From positions 26,344 through 90,343 of the forward strand of contig NZ_BAEN01000011.1 in the NCBI RefSeq assembly GCF_000314975.1: a DNA stretch of 64,000 nt, given 5' to 3'. Origin of the DNA: Aliiglaciecola lipolytica E3. Its GTDB lineage: Bacteria; Pseudomonadota; Gammaproteobacteria; Enterobacterales; Alteromonadaceae. Under the pieces are notes generated by a model, which saw only the letters and a list, made by a program, of their open reading frames with translations, had not been told where the DNA came from and did not search any database. Shown piece by piece: positions 26,907 through 36,336 of this stretch; position 1 is the stretch's first letter; the number at the start of each line of letters is the position of its first letter. The position numbers and the translations under genes are program-made.

Positions 26907-28196
26907 TTGAACAATTCACAGCTATCAGATCTCGAATTTGACCAAAAACACATTTGGCATCCTTATACTTCAGCCATCAACCCTTTGCCATGTTATGAAG
27001 TAGAATCTGCTGAGGGCGTTCACCTCAAACTTAAAGATGGGGAATCTTTAGTGGATGGTATGTCCTCTTGGTGGGCTACGGTACATGGATACAATCACCC
27101 ACATTTGAACTTGGCGGCTAAACAACAATTAGAAAAAATGTCCCATGTGATGTTTGGTGGAATAACTCACAAACCTGCAATCGACCTTTGCAGAAGGCTA
27201 ATCGATATATCCCCCCAAGGCTTAGAGCGAGTATTTCTAGCAGACTCTGGCTCGGTTGCTGTCGAAGTTGCCATGAAAATGGCTTTACAATATTGGGCTT
27301 GTCAGGGAGCCCCCGAAAAACATCGCTTTATTTCACCGCGTAACGGATATCACGGCGATACCTTCGCAGCCATGTCAGTTTGTGACCCGGTCAATGGCAT
27401 GCACAGTTTATTTAATCAGGTGCTTGCTTCACAAATATTTGCACCCGCCCCGCAAACACGTTTCGATCAAACCTGGAATGAAGATGATATCGGCCCACTC
27501 GAAGACTTAATTCTGGCCCACAAAAACGAAGTAGCTGCGGTTATTTTAGAACCCATAGTGCAAGGTGCAGGTGGGATGCGAATTTATCATCCAGAGTACT
27601 TACATCGCTGTCGCCAGTTATGCGACGAACACAATATCTTATTAATTTGCGATGAAATTGCCACTGGATTTGGCCGAACAGGAAAGTTATTTGCCTGTGA
27701 GCATGCAAACATCAGCCCTGACATTATGTGTGTAGGAAAGGCACTAACCGGTGGATATATGACTTTAGCCGCCACCTTGTGTACAGAAGATGTGGCTTTG
27801 GGTGTGTGTGCCTCAGAGCCCGGTGTATTTATGCATGGCCCAACTTATATGGGAAATCCATTAGCTTGTGCAGTGGCAAACGCCAGTTTACAACTTCTTG
27901 AACAAAATCTTTGGCAAGAACAAGTTAAACAAATTGAAAAACAACTTAAACAGCAGTTATTACCCTTAAGAGATCATGTAGCAGTAGAAGACGTTAGGGT
28001 GCTTGGTGCGATTGGCGTTGTGGAGTGTAAAAAAGCGGTTAATGTTGCGGCCTTGCAACGTGTGTTTGTCGATAACGGTGTATGGATCCGCCCTTTTGGT
28101 AAACTTATTTACATCATGCCGCCGTACATTATTGAGTCTGCAGAATTAACGCAGTTAACTGCGGCAATCGCAATTAGTCTACAAACCTTAAATTAG
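26907..28196 (+). CDS. bioA: Adenosylmethionine-8-amino-7-oxononanoate aminotransferase
   Basis: A 429-residue class III aminotransferase, the same length as E. coli BioA. It has '[28 protein letters not shown]' at the N-terminus, '[15 protein letters not shown]', '[19 protein letters not shown]' and PLP lysine '[16 protein letters not shown]'. It makes diaminopelargonate using SAM as amino donor. No ATG fits; the TTG at 26907 gives the expected N-terminus, and the next in-frame Met is about 50 codons on. The Shine-Dalgarno is weak. The arrangement bioA / bioBFCD is the E. coli one. Confidence 0.96.
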   Translation: MNNSQLSDLEFDQKHIWHPYTSAINPLPCYEVESAEGVHLKLKDGESLVDGMSSWWATVHGYNHPHLNLAAKQQLEKMSHVMFGGITHKPAIDLCRRLIDISPQGLERVFLADSGSVAVEVAMKMALQYWACQGAPEKHRFISPRNGYHGDTFAAMSVCDPVNGMHSLFNQVLASQIFAPAPQTRFDQTWNEDDIGPLEDLILAHKNEVAAVILEPIVQGAGGMRIYHPEYLHRCRQLCDEHNILLICDEIATGFGRTGKLFACEHANISPDIMCVGKALTGGYMTLAATLCTEDVALGVCASEPGVFMHGPTYMGNPLACAVANASLQLLEQNLWQEQVKQIEKQLKQQLLPLRDHVAVEDVRVLGAIGVVECKKAVNVAALQRVFVDNGVWIRPFGKLIYIMPPYIIESAELTQLTAAIAISLQTLN

Positions 28197-28203
28197 ATAG
28201 CGG

Positions 28204-28584
28204 TTATAAATCTGATAAAATCCAAATCAGCACTGTGATACTTATTGCAAGTAAGATAACAACGTTAATGCCGAAATAATCATTTTGACGTCGGGTTCTA
28301 AAACGGCGCATAAAAAGTACAAATATACTCATCACAGTGCATAAACCTAACAGCAAAATTAAGTAAATACTTAATGACATTGACCAATCTTCGCGACCAG
28401 TTACTCCCCAATATTCTTGTACACCCGAGATCAATTCTGGACGTGCGTAATGAAAAACTATCAAGGATGCGACAAAAATCAACCAAGCAACAATATTCAA
28501 TGCCAATACAATTTGGTAAAATTTATCGTGACTACGCGGTGTTATTCGACGATTTTCGCCGTGCCAAGAGGATTGTTCAGACAT
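28204..28584 (-). CDS. Small inner-membrane protein of unknown function
   Basis: A 126-residue protein with a charged N-terminus and three membrane segments (about 27-46, 69-91, 104-123), separated by an 'ARPELISGVQEYWGVTGREDW' periplasmic-type loop and the basic 'RRFRTRRQ' loop. I do not recognise a characterised family, though similar short proteins are common in Alteromonadales and Shewanella. It stands alone, convergent with bioA (7-bp gap) and divergent from asnS. Confidence 0.75.
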   Translation of the reverse strand: MSEQSSWHGENRRITPRSHDKFYQIVLALNIVAWLIFVASLIVFHYARPELISGVQEYWGVTGREDWSMSLSIYLILLLGLCTVMSIFVLFMRRFRTRRQNDYFGINVVILLAISITVLIWILSDL

Positions 28585-28809
28585 ATTCGTTATTTTACGC
28601 CTATTTTTACTTGAGTCTGTCGTTTAGCTAAGTAAGATTACACACCTTATTTAAACGGCTGAATCGAGTGTCAATTTTATTAAATAGCTTTCGTTACTGT
28701 AGAGCAATAAATTGATTTCTACTAGGTGTGTTTAATCCTAGTTGTTTATCGTATTTTAGTTTGTAATCAAAAATTTTGCAGGTTTGTCCTGCTGTAGTGG
28801 AGAATATCA

Positions 28810-30207
28810 ATGGCGCACGCCCCAGTGGTTGACGTTTTAACTGGCAAATACTCAATTGGAGAAACGCTGGTTTTAAAAGGATGGGTTAGAACTCGTAGAG
28901 ATTCCAAAGCGGGTTTGTCTTTTATAAATTTGCACGATGGAAGTTGTTTTGACGCAATTCAAGTCATTGCCCTGAATACCATGCAAAATTATGCAGATAT
29001 CCAGCGCCTTACTACAGGTTGCTCAATTGCAGTAACAGGTGAAGTAAAAGCATCTCAAGGTCAAGGTCAGGCGGTAGAAATTGAAGCGTCAAACATTGAA
29101 ATATTAGGATGGGTTGAAAATCCTGATACCTACCCGATGTCAGCTAAGCGTCATAGCATTGAATACCTTCGCGAACACGCTCACTTACGAGCAAGAACCA
29201 ATGTTATAGGTGCGGTAACACGCGTGCGCAACTGTTTGTCACAGGCTATTCATCGCTTTTTTCACGAAAAAGGGTATTTTTGGATCAGTACTCCTATCCT
29301 CACCGCCAGCGATACTGAAGGTGCAGGCGAAATGTTCAGAGTATCCACTCTAGATATGATGAATGTACCTAAAACTGACAAAGGCGATGTAGATTATTCA
29401 CAAGATTTTTTCGGCAAAGAAACCTACTTAACCGTTTCTGGGCAGTTAAATGTCGAAACCTATTGTACTGCGATGTCAAAAGTGTACACCTTTGGCCCTA
29501 CTTTTAGAGCAGAAAACTCTAATACTAGCAGACACTTAGCTGAGTTTTGGATGATTGAGCCTGAGGTCGCTTTTGCTGAATTGTCTGACGTAGCTCAACT
29601 AGCGGAAGATCTTTTAAAATACGTATTCAAAGCCGTTTTAGACGAACGCGCTGATGATATGGCGTTTTTTGCTCAGCACATCAATAAAGATGTTAAGAAC
29701 CGTCTCGAAAAAGTAATCTCACAAGATTTCGTGCGCATGGATTACACCGATGCGATTGACGTGCTGCAGAACTGCGGTAAAAAATTCGAATTTCCGGTGG
29801 ATTGGGGTGTCGATCTTTCCTCTGAACATGAACGCTATCTGGCTGAAGAGCATGTTGGTGCTCCTATTATCATGCAAAATTATCCCAAAGATATTAAAGC
29901 GTTTTACATGCGTATTAACGATGATGGTAAAACAGTAGCCGCCATGGATGTGTTAGCGCCAGGCATTGGCGAAATTATTGGTGGCTCACAACGTGAAGAG
30001 CGCTTAGATGTATTTGATCGCAGATTAGAAGAGATGGGATTAGATAAAGAAGATTACGCTTGGTATCGTGATTTACGTCGTTATGGCACTGTGCCACACT
30101 CTGGGTTCGGGTTAGGTTTTGAACGTTTAGTGGCTTATGTTACTGGTATGCAGAACGTACGTGACGTAATTCCCTTCCCTCGCTCACCAGGCAACGCAAA
30201 CTATTAG
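28810..30207 (+). CDS. asnS: Asparaginyl-tRNA synthetase
   Basis: A 465-residue class IIb synthetase (E. coli 466). It has an N-terminal OB-fold anticodon domain ('[27 protein letters not shown]'), motif 2 region '[25 protein letters not shown]' and motif 3 '[29 protein letters not shown]'. It charges tRNA-Asn. A strong terminator follows at 30238. Confidence 0.98.
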   Translation: MAHAPVVDVLTGKYSIGETLVLKGWVRTRRDSKAGLSFINLHDGSCFDAIQVIALNTMQNYADIQRLTTGCSIAVTGEVKASQGQGQAVEIEASNIEILGWVENPDTYPMSAKRHSIEYLREHAHLRARTNVIGAVTRVRNCLSQAIHRFFHEKGYFWISTPILTASDTEGAGEMFRVSTLDMMNVPKTDKGDVDYSQDFFGKETYLTVSGQLNVETYCTAMSKVYTFGPTFRAENSNTSRHLAEFWMIEPEVAFAELSDVAQLAEDLLKYVFKAVLDERADDMAFFAQHINKDVKNRLEKVISQDFVRMDYTDAIDVLQNCGKKFEFPVDWGVDLSSEHERYLAEEHVGAPIIMQNYPKDIKAFYMRINDDGKTVAAMDVLAPGIGEIIGGSQREERLDVFDRRLEEMGLDKEDYAWYRDLRRYGTVPHSGFGLGFERLVAYVTGMQNVRDVIPFPRSPGNANY

Positions 30208-30237
30208 AACAAAATATTTGCCTAAAAAGTTTTTAAG

Positions 30238-30263
30238 AAGCCATCGTCAAGATGGCTTTTTTT
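30238..30263 (+). terminator. Rho-independent terminator of asnS
   Basis: An 8-bp stem AAGCCATC / GATGGCTT with a 5-nt loop, followed by a T-run, lies 31 bp after the asnS stop. Confidence 0.93.
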
Positions 30264-30337
30264 ATGCTTATATTTTTCTGAAAAAACATCACATTTAGTG
30301 ATAACGTATTAAATAATAATCACAAACAAGCTGGCCC

Positions 30338-31744
30338 ATGTCCAAACTACAAATTCATATGCTCGAACAAACACGTTCTTGTGAACTTTTAAAGCTTGCT
30401 AGCACCAGTGCGTTTACGTACTTAGAAGATGCAGAGCAAAAAAACGTATTTCCCAGTGATGAAAGTTTGGATTTATTGACTGGTTTTGATGGAGACTTAC
30501 CTGAAAACGTAGGCGATGGTGTTCAAATTATAAAACAGTTAGCGGAACTAGGTGGACAAAATACCGTGCGTTATTCTGGGGGCCGTTATTATGGTTTTGT
30601 AAACGGTGGCGCATTGCCAATCGGACTAGCTGCCAAATGGCTAGCTGATATTTGGGATCAAAATGCTGCGTTACATGTGATGTCCCCTGTCGCTGCCAAG
30701 TTAGAAAGTATTTGCCAACAATGGTTAAAACAACTTTTTGCATTACCCGATGAGACTGTGGCTGGGTTAGTAGGGGGAACATCGGTAGCGAGTTTGTGTG
30801 GCTTAGCCGCCGCTCGGTATCGACTGCTAAGCAATTTAAACTGGGATATATCTGAACAAGGATTATTTGGAGCCCCCACTCTACGTATCATTTTAGGAAA
30901 ACAAACTCACGGTACCGTGATTAAAATGCTCAATCTACTTGGGTTTGGGCAACAACAAATAGAATGGGTAGATTGTGATGAACAAGGTCGAATGCGGATT
31001 GAAAAAATACCTGAGCTAGACAACACTTGTATCATGGTATTGCAAGCAGGCAACGTGTGTAGTGGTGCATTTGACGATTTTGCCCGCATCATACCGATAG
31101 CAAAAAAGGCCGAAGCTTGGGTGCATATCGATGGTGCATTTGGATTATGGGCCGCTGCGTCAACGCAATTTTCCACGTTAACTAAAGGTATAAACTTGGC
31201 CAATTCATGGTCTGTCGATGGACACAAAACCTTAAATACGCCATACGATTGTGGTGTCATTCTCTGTTCAGATCCCGCTGCCCTAACTCATGCTTTACAT
31301 CAACAAGGGTCATACATTCAAACCAGTGAAGCGCGAGACAGCATGATTTACACTCCTGACATGTCACGCCGAGCCCGCGGCATAGAGCTTTGGTCTTGTT
31401 TGGCATTTTTGGGAAAAAGCGGCATCGCTGAGTTAGTTTCGCTGTTGCATCAACATGCCAAATATTTTGCACAACAAGCACAGAAGTCTGGGTTTGAAGT
31501 GCTAAACGACGTTGTTTTTAATCAGGTGATACTTGCTTGTGGCACTAATGAAATAACCAAAAACGTGCTTAAACATATTCAAAATTCAGGCATAACTTGG
31601 TGCGGCGGTGCAAAATGGATGGGGCGTGATATTATTAGAGTCAGTGTATGTTCTTGGGCTACGACTGAACTGGAAATGGATAAAAGCCTAGCCGTATTTG
31701 TTGAAAGTTTACATCAGAATACTAGCAATAGTGAGCACAACTGA
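30338..31744 (+). CDS. Group II PLP-dependent decarboxylase-like protein
   Basis: A 468-residue fold-type I PLP enzyme of the aromatic amino-acid/glutamate decarboxylase group. The PLP lysine lies in 'SWSVDGHKTLNTPYDCG', the Asp/His segment in 'WVHIDGAFGLWAA', and 'GLVGGTSVASLCGLAAAR' is the substrate/PLP phosphate region. The substrate (aromatic amino acid, aspartate, glutamate or another) cannot be assigned. The family also contains members with aldehyde-forming or other activities. The downstream pqiA gene begins 1 nt after its stop, so the two may share a transcript, although no functional link is known. Confidence 0.85.
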   Translation: MSKLQIHMLEQTRSCELLKLASTSAFTYLEDAEQKNVFPSDESLDLLTGFDGDLPENVGDGVQIIKQLAELGGQNTVRYSGGRYYGFVNGGALPIGLAAKWLADIWDQNAALHVMSPVAAKLESICQQWLKQLFALPDETVAGLVGGTSVASLCGLAAARYRLLSNLNWDISEQGLFGAPTLRIILGKQTHGTVIKMLNLLGFGQQQIEWVDCDEQGRMRIEKIPELDNTCIMVLQAGNVCSGAFDDFARIIPIAKKAEAWVHIDGAFGLWAAASTQFSTLTKGINLANSWSVDGHKTLNTPYDCGVILCSDPAALTHALHQQGSYIQTSEARDSMIYTPDMSRRARGIELWSCLAFLGKSGIAELVSLLHQHAKYFAQQAQKSGFEVLNDVVFNQVILACGTNEITKNVLKHIQNSGITWCGGAKWMGRDIIRVSVCSWATTELEMDKSLAVFVESLHQNTSNSEHN

Positions 31745-31745
31745 G

Positions 31746-32900
31746 ATGCCTCCAAGCTTGTCTGACCCCATACACAGCGGAAATGTAAACTGCCATGAAT
31801 GTGATACAAAGGTCGAAATTCCCCGTTTAGCACACCGACAAAAAGCTAAATGCCCATGTTGTGGCAAAGTTTTATTCAGACACGTAAATGACGCTCAGCA
31901 AAGAATTGCTATATTTGCTACTAGTGCATTGGTTTTTCTATTAATGGCAATGCCATTTAACTTTTTAGGATTTAGTGCCAATGGACAGGAACATGCGATT
32001 GGGATTATTTCTGGCTTAGACGTATTAATTACAAATGACTACCTGTTTCTAGCAGTGATACAGTTGTTGTCAATTGTTGTCGTGCCGGCCATCGTCTTGA
32101 TTGGGATCTTGTTAGTTTTATGGGCTAACAAAAAACAGCACAATGCGCGTTTTTCAAAATTCGCACTCGACATCGTTTTCGCCCTAATCCCTTGGAGTAT
32201 GGCTGAGATTTTTTTGATTGGCGTGTTAGTGAGTCTAATAAAAATTAGTTCATTAGCCGATGTGAGCATTGGCCTGTCGTTTTACGCCTATATTGGTTTT
32301 ACTATCTGCATGGTAGCCACTATGCTTTCGATGGATAAACATCAGTTGTATACCACCATTACTAAAACAAAGCCGCCTCACAAGCATCTATCTAAATCTG
32401 AAAGTATCCAGCGTACGTGGGCATTATTGCTAACATCGATATTACTTTATATTCCCGCCAATACCTTACCAATAATGCATACTAAATTTCTTGGAACAAA
32501 TGAACCTAGCACGATATTAGGTGGCGTTGTTGTTTTGTGGCAGAGTAAATCCTACCCCATCGCCTTGATTATATTTATCGCCAGTATTGTGGTTCCCGTA
32601 GGCAAAATAGTGATTTTAGTTTGGCTCAACTATAGCGTTCAAAAAGGCACTGTTAAAAGGCAAAGTGAACGTATATTCTGTTACAGATTGACTGAATTTA
32701 TCGGCAGATGGTCCATGGTTGACGTGTTTGTGGTCGCTGTTTTAGTAAGCTTAATTCAACTAGGTAACACAATGAGTGTGCTTCCTGGTCCCGCGGCACT
32801 TGCGTTTTGCAGTGTTGTAATATTGACAATGCTAGCAGCAATGTCATTCGATCCCCGATTAATCTGGAGCAATACGGACGCACAAAATGACAAACAATAA
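31746..32900 (+). CDS. pqiA: PqiA-family inner-membrane protein lacking the second zinc ribbon
   Basis: A 384-residue protein with two PqiA repeats, each with four membrane segments. The first is preceded by a zinc ribbon ('CHECD...CPCCG'). Motifs such as 'IPWSMAEIFLIGVLVSLIKI', 'LLLTSILLYIPANTLPIM' and 'TEFIGRWSMVDVFVVAVLVSLI' match E. coli PqiA. E. coli PqiA (417 residues) has a second CxxC...CxxC ribbon before the second repeat; here that stretch has no Cys. Start is uncertain: ATG at 31746 (1 nt after the preceding stop) or an in-frame GTG at 31731. PqiABC is an MCE-type lipid trafficking system across the envelope. Confidence 0.9.
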   Translation: MPPSLSDPIHSGNVNCHECDTKVEIPRLAHRQKAKCPCCGKVLFRHVNDAQQRIAIFATSALVFLLMAMPFNFLGFSANGQEHAIGIISGLDVLITNDYLFLAVIQLLSIVVVPAIVLIGILLVLWANKKQHNARFSKFALDIVFALIPWSMAEIFLIGVLVSLIKISSLADVSIGLSFYAYIGFTICMVATMLSMDKHQLYTTITKTKPPHKHLSKSESIQRTWALLLTSILLYIPANTLPIMHTKFLGTNEPSTILGGVVVLWQSKSYPIALIIFIASIVVPVGKIVILVWLNYSVQKGTVKRQSERIFCYRLTEFIGRWSMVDVFVVAVLVSLIQLGNTMSVLPGPAALAFCSVVILTMLAAMSFDPRLIWSNTDAQNDKQ

Positions 32901-34563
32901 GCCCTCTCAAGAAAACGCTCAAACGGCAGAAATAGAATCCAATAATAGGCTCTCAAAGTTTTGGATTGTGCCAATAGTAGCCTTATCCATTGGCTTGTGG
33001 ATGATTTATTATCAATGGGCAAACCAGGGTCCTTTAATTGATATTGAATTCATATCAGCTTCTGGCATTGAAGCCGAGAAAACGAAAATCAAAACCAAAG
33101 ACGTTGAGATTGGCGTAGTAAAAAAAGTTGAACTTAAACCCGATTTAAGTGGTGTTATCGTTACCGCTAGAATGAAACCAAGTGCAGTCACTTTATTGCG
33201 AGAAAAAAGTAAATTTTGGTTAGTTCGTCCACGCGTTTCGCTTAGTGGAGTATCTGGATTGAGTACGCTTTTGTCAGGTCCATATATCACTTTAGAGCCG
33301 AGTCAAGAAGGGCAACAAAGTTCAGAATTTGTGGCGTTAGAAAACCCGCCAGCAACGGCAGCAGGAACTCCCGGCTTGCAAATTACATTAAATAGCGACG
33401 AAGAGTTTTCATTTAAGACTGGTGATCCGATAATTTATAAAGGTTTAAAAGTCGGCGAATTCGAAGATATGCAGTTCAATATCGACAAACGCATAGTGTC
33501 ATACAACGCGTTTATTGAAGCCCCGTATCATAAGTTAATTACCGATAATACAAAGTTTTGGAATTCCAGCGGAATTAGTATGGAGCTTGCGGCTAACGGT
33601 ATCGAAGTAAAAACCGGAAGCGTTGAGACTATGCTAACCAATGGGGTTACATTTGGCATTCCTGAAGGAATGTCTGCCGGTAAACTCGTGACTAAACATG
33701 CCTCTTTCGATATTTATAAGGACTATGACAGCGCATCGAATAAGCGCTACAAATTAGGTGTCAATTTTGTATTGTTAATTAAAGACAGTATCCGCGGTCT
33801 ATCTGTAGGTGCGCCTGTTGAGTACCGTGGACTTGAAATTGGTAAAGTGATAGAAATTAACCTACCAGGAGCTTCTGAAAACGACATGCTGGTAGACGAG
33901 TTTGCCATTCCTATCCTAATCAGCATTCAACCGAGTCGAATGCAACAACCTGATGATCGCATTGGTGTAGAAACAGTTAAAAAGCAGACCTTATTAGGTG
34001 TTGAACAGGGACTCAGAGCAACCCTTAAAATTGGAAATATTGTTACCGGCGGTTTATTTGTCGATTTACAGCACTATAAAGATGTAGAGCCAGAACCACT
34101 AGATACATTTTTAGGCTATAACGTCATTCCAACAACGTCAGGTGAATTTGCCCAAATAACTCAAAAAGTCAGTGGTGTTTTGGACAACATCAATTCGATA
34201 CCTTTTGCGGAAATGTCTAATGAAGCCACGCAATTAATGCATACATTTAATGTTACAGCCGTAACTTTGCAAGATACAGTTAAAACACTCGATGCATTGT
34301 TAGTCGATATTCAAGATCAGCATACAAGTCAAAATATCAATAAGGCAGCAGAGTCGTTAACAAGATTGCTAAACGACTATTCAGCAGGCTCAAAAACCAA
34401 TCAAGAATTAATCACCACAATGCAAAGATTTCAGGCCACTTTGGAACAATTAACGCCATTACTTCAGCAATTAAACCAGAAACCGAATAGTTTAATTTTC
34501 AATGACGGAACTGCGCCTGAATTAGAGCCCAAAGCGTTTTATATGAATGAAGGAGATAAATAA
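32887..34563 (+). CDS. pqiB: MCE-family intermembrane lipid-transport protein PqiB
   Basis: A 558-residue protein with one N-terminal membrane helix ('FWIVPIVALSIGLWMIYYQWA'), three MCE domains (about 45-135, 160-250, 290-405, each with 'TKDVEIGVVKKVEL'- or 'YRGLEIGKVIEINL'-like cores) and a C-terminal helical needle region. PqiB forms a hexameric tube bridging the periplasm. It overlaps pqiA by 14 bp and pqiC by 1 bp, so translation is coupled. Confidence 0.94.
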   Translation: MTNNKPSQENAQTAEIESNNRLSKFWIVPIVALSIGLWMIYYQWANQGPLIDIEFISASGIEAEKTKIKTKDVEIGVVKKVELKPDLSGVIVTARMKPSAVTLLREKSKFWLVRPRVSLSGVSGLSTLLSGPYITLEPSQEGQQSSEFVALENPPATAAGTPGLQITLNSDEEFSFKTGDPIIYKGLKVGEFEDMQFNIDKRIVSYNAFIEAPYHKLITDNTKFWNSSGISMELAANGIEVKTGSVETMLTNGVTFGIPEGMSAGKLVTKHASFDIYKDYDSASNKRYKLGVNFVLLIKDSIRGLSVGAPVEYRGLEIGKVIEINLPGASENDMLVDEFAIPILISIQPSRMQQPDDRIGVETVKKQTLLGVEQGLRATLKIGNIVTGGLFVDLQHYKDVEPEPLDTFLGYNVIPTTSGEFAQITQKVSGVLDNINSIPFAEMSNEATQLMHTFNVTAVTLQDTVKTLDALLVDIQDQHTSQNINKAAESLTRLLNDYSAGSKTNQELITTMQRFQATLEQLTPLLQQLNQKPNSLIFNDGTAPELEPKAFYMNEGDK

Positions 34564-35165
34564 TGGTCAAAAAACTCATTGGTTTAACCTTATTCACTAT
34601 GCTGATATCTGGCTGCGCAACTGATTTAACAACGAATGTGAATTATTATTTATTAGACGATGCAACCACAACGATAACACCTATTTCGGTAGATCAACGC
34701 CCTATTAAAATAAAAATTGATACCTTTGAATTAGCCGATTATTTAAATCAAACAAATTTATGTATGCAACTCGAAGGTCATCAAATTTATTACTCCAAAC
34801 ATCACTTTTGGGCACAGCCTCTGCAGTCCAGTCTATTAAAATCACTGTTAAATGATCTTAACTTACATTCATCGCAGGGGTATTTTTATACATCTGACAC
34901 TGTGAACGATGAACAACCGGATTTAAAAATGGGATTGAGTATCTCCCACTTTTTGCCTACTCATCAATCTAGCGTTGTAATGTCAGGTCAATATTGGTTT
35001 TATGACAGTAAGACGAATAATGATTTATCAAAACGTGTATTTAATTTTAAGTATGAGTTGCCATTGAAGGAAAATGGTTTTCCCCATTCAGTTAAACAAC
35101 TTAGACTCTTATTACCAGAACTAAGCAAAGAGCTGGTTAAAAACATGGAATCAATTAAAAACTAA
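34563..35165 (+). CDS. pqiC: PqiC-family outer-membrane lipoprotein
   Basis: A 200-residue lipoprotein (lipobox 'ISGC' after 'LIGLTLFTML') of the ABC-transport auxiliary/DUF330 type, with 'NYYLLDD' and 'IKIDTFELADYLNQTNLCMQLEGHQIYYSKHHFWAQPL', the typical PqiC core. It anchors the PqiB tube at the outer membrane. Its ATG overlaps the pqiB stop (TAATG), and its own stop overlaps the start of the next gene in the same way. Confidence 0.92.
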   Translation: MVKKLIGLTLFTMLISGCATDLTTNVNYYLLDDATTTITPISVDQRPIKIKIDTFELADYLNQTNLCMQLEGHQIYYSKHHFWAQPLQSSLLKSLLNDLNLHSSQGYFYTSDTVNDEQPDLKMGLSISHFLPTHQSSVVMSGQYWFYDSKTNNDLSKRVFNFKYELPLKENGFPHSVKQLRLLLPELSKELVKNMESIKN

Positions 35166-36280
35166 TGTTTAATAAACTACGTAAATGGATGTTGGCCTAT
35201 TTAGATATAGGTACAAATGGAAGTAGAGATCGAGAAGATAATCAACAAATTTTTGTATCCAATTTATTCTCTTTTATCGGCTATACGATCACGTTTGCCT
35301 TAGCGGTTGGCGCTATACTTAATGCAAATACTTTATTGGCTATATCGTTATTTAGCGCCAGTTTGTTGTTTTTTCTTGCCCATCAAATTCACCGCGTGAA
35401 AAGCATCAAAAATACCTACAAAATATCCACTCGCATTGTATTTGTAAGTTTATTATTTTTAATGCTTTATTTAGTTTATTCAGGTGGATATGCGAATACA
35501 GGTCCATTGTGGATTTATATACTACCGCCGGTCGCATTTTTCTTCGGAGGCTTACGTAAAGGTCTAATCAACATTGGATTGTTCATTATTTTGGTTAGCG
35601 GTATGTTGTTCTATCCAAATGACATGTTCATAAATGCGGTTTACTCCTACGAATTTAAATCTCGATTAATTTATTCGTTTTTAACCGTCACTTTGTTATT
35701 TGGTTTTTATGAATTCTCACGGCAAAGGTTCATTCGATTTATTCAAACATTGAGTGATCAATTTGAGCAACAAGCGATGCACGATCCTTTAACTCAACTG
35801 CCTAATCGCAGAGCAATGGGAGACTATTTGCATCACGAATTTAATCGCGCCCAACGCAGTCAAAAAAGTATGTCTTTATTGTTGTGTGACATAGATCATT
35901 TCAAAAAAATCAATGATATACATGGGCATGAAGGGGGCGATTACGCGCTAAAAGCATTAGCAGATTTGTTTACCAATACATTGCGCAAACAAGATAAAAT
36001 CTCTCGCTGGGGCGGCGAAGAATTTTTATTTTTATTGCCTGAAACAACAGGTAATGAAGCACATATTCTGGCGGAAAAAATACGCAAAAAAGTCGCTAAA
36101 CATGAATTTACGTATGCCCAAAAAACATTCAATATCACCTTGAGTATTGGCGTGAAAGAAGTCAGTCAACAAATGAGTATCGATAAAGCGATCAGCGCTG
36201 CCGACAATTATTTATACCAAGCAAAAGAAAATGGCCGCAATCGCACCATGCCTGAAACAATTGAATCAGGCGCGGATTAG
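35165..36280 (+). CDS. Membrane diguanylate cyclase (GGDEF)
   Basis: A 371-residue protein with about six membrane segments (residues 30-185), a short coiled linker and a GGDEF domain carrying 'RWGGEEF' near residue 283. The inhibitory I-site RxxD ('RKQD') lies five residues ahead. 'DPLTQLPNRRAMGDYL' and 'DIDHFKKINDIHGHEGGD' complete an active-looking synthase of cyclic di-GMP. The stop of pqiC overlaps its ATG by one base, so it is translationally coupled to the pqi genes, an unusual partnership. Confidence 0.93.
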   Translation: MFNKLRKWMLAYLDIGTNGSRDREDNQQIFVSNLFSFIGYTITFALAVGAILNANTLLAISLFSASLLFFLAHQIHRVKSIKNTYKISTRIVFVSLLFLMLYLVYSGGYANTGPLWIYILPPVAFFFGGLRKGLINIGLFIILVSGMLFYPNDMFINAVYSYEFKSRLIYSFLTVTLLFGFYEFSRQRFIRFIQTLSDQFEQQAMHDPLTQLPNRRAMGDYLHHEFNRAQRSQKSMSLLLCDIDHFKKINDIHGHEGGDYALKALADLFTNTLRKQDKISRWGGEEFLFLLPETTGNEAHILAEKIRKKVAKHEFTYAQKTFNITLSIGVKEVSQQMSIDKAISAADNYLYQAKENGRNRTMPETIESGAD

Positions 36281-36336
36281 TTAAATTAGCCGCGCCAGTA
36301 ACGATTTCGAACAGCACAATTGCGGTTTAAGTCAAT

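Noticed and set aside
36269..36296. GGCGCGG...CCGCGCC hairpin as a terminator after the pqi-GGDEF operon
   Set aside because: The 7-bp stem has a 14-nt loop, part of it is inside the coding end, and no T-run follows. It was too weak to annotate.
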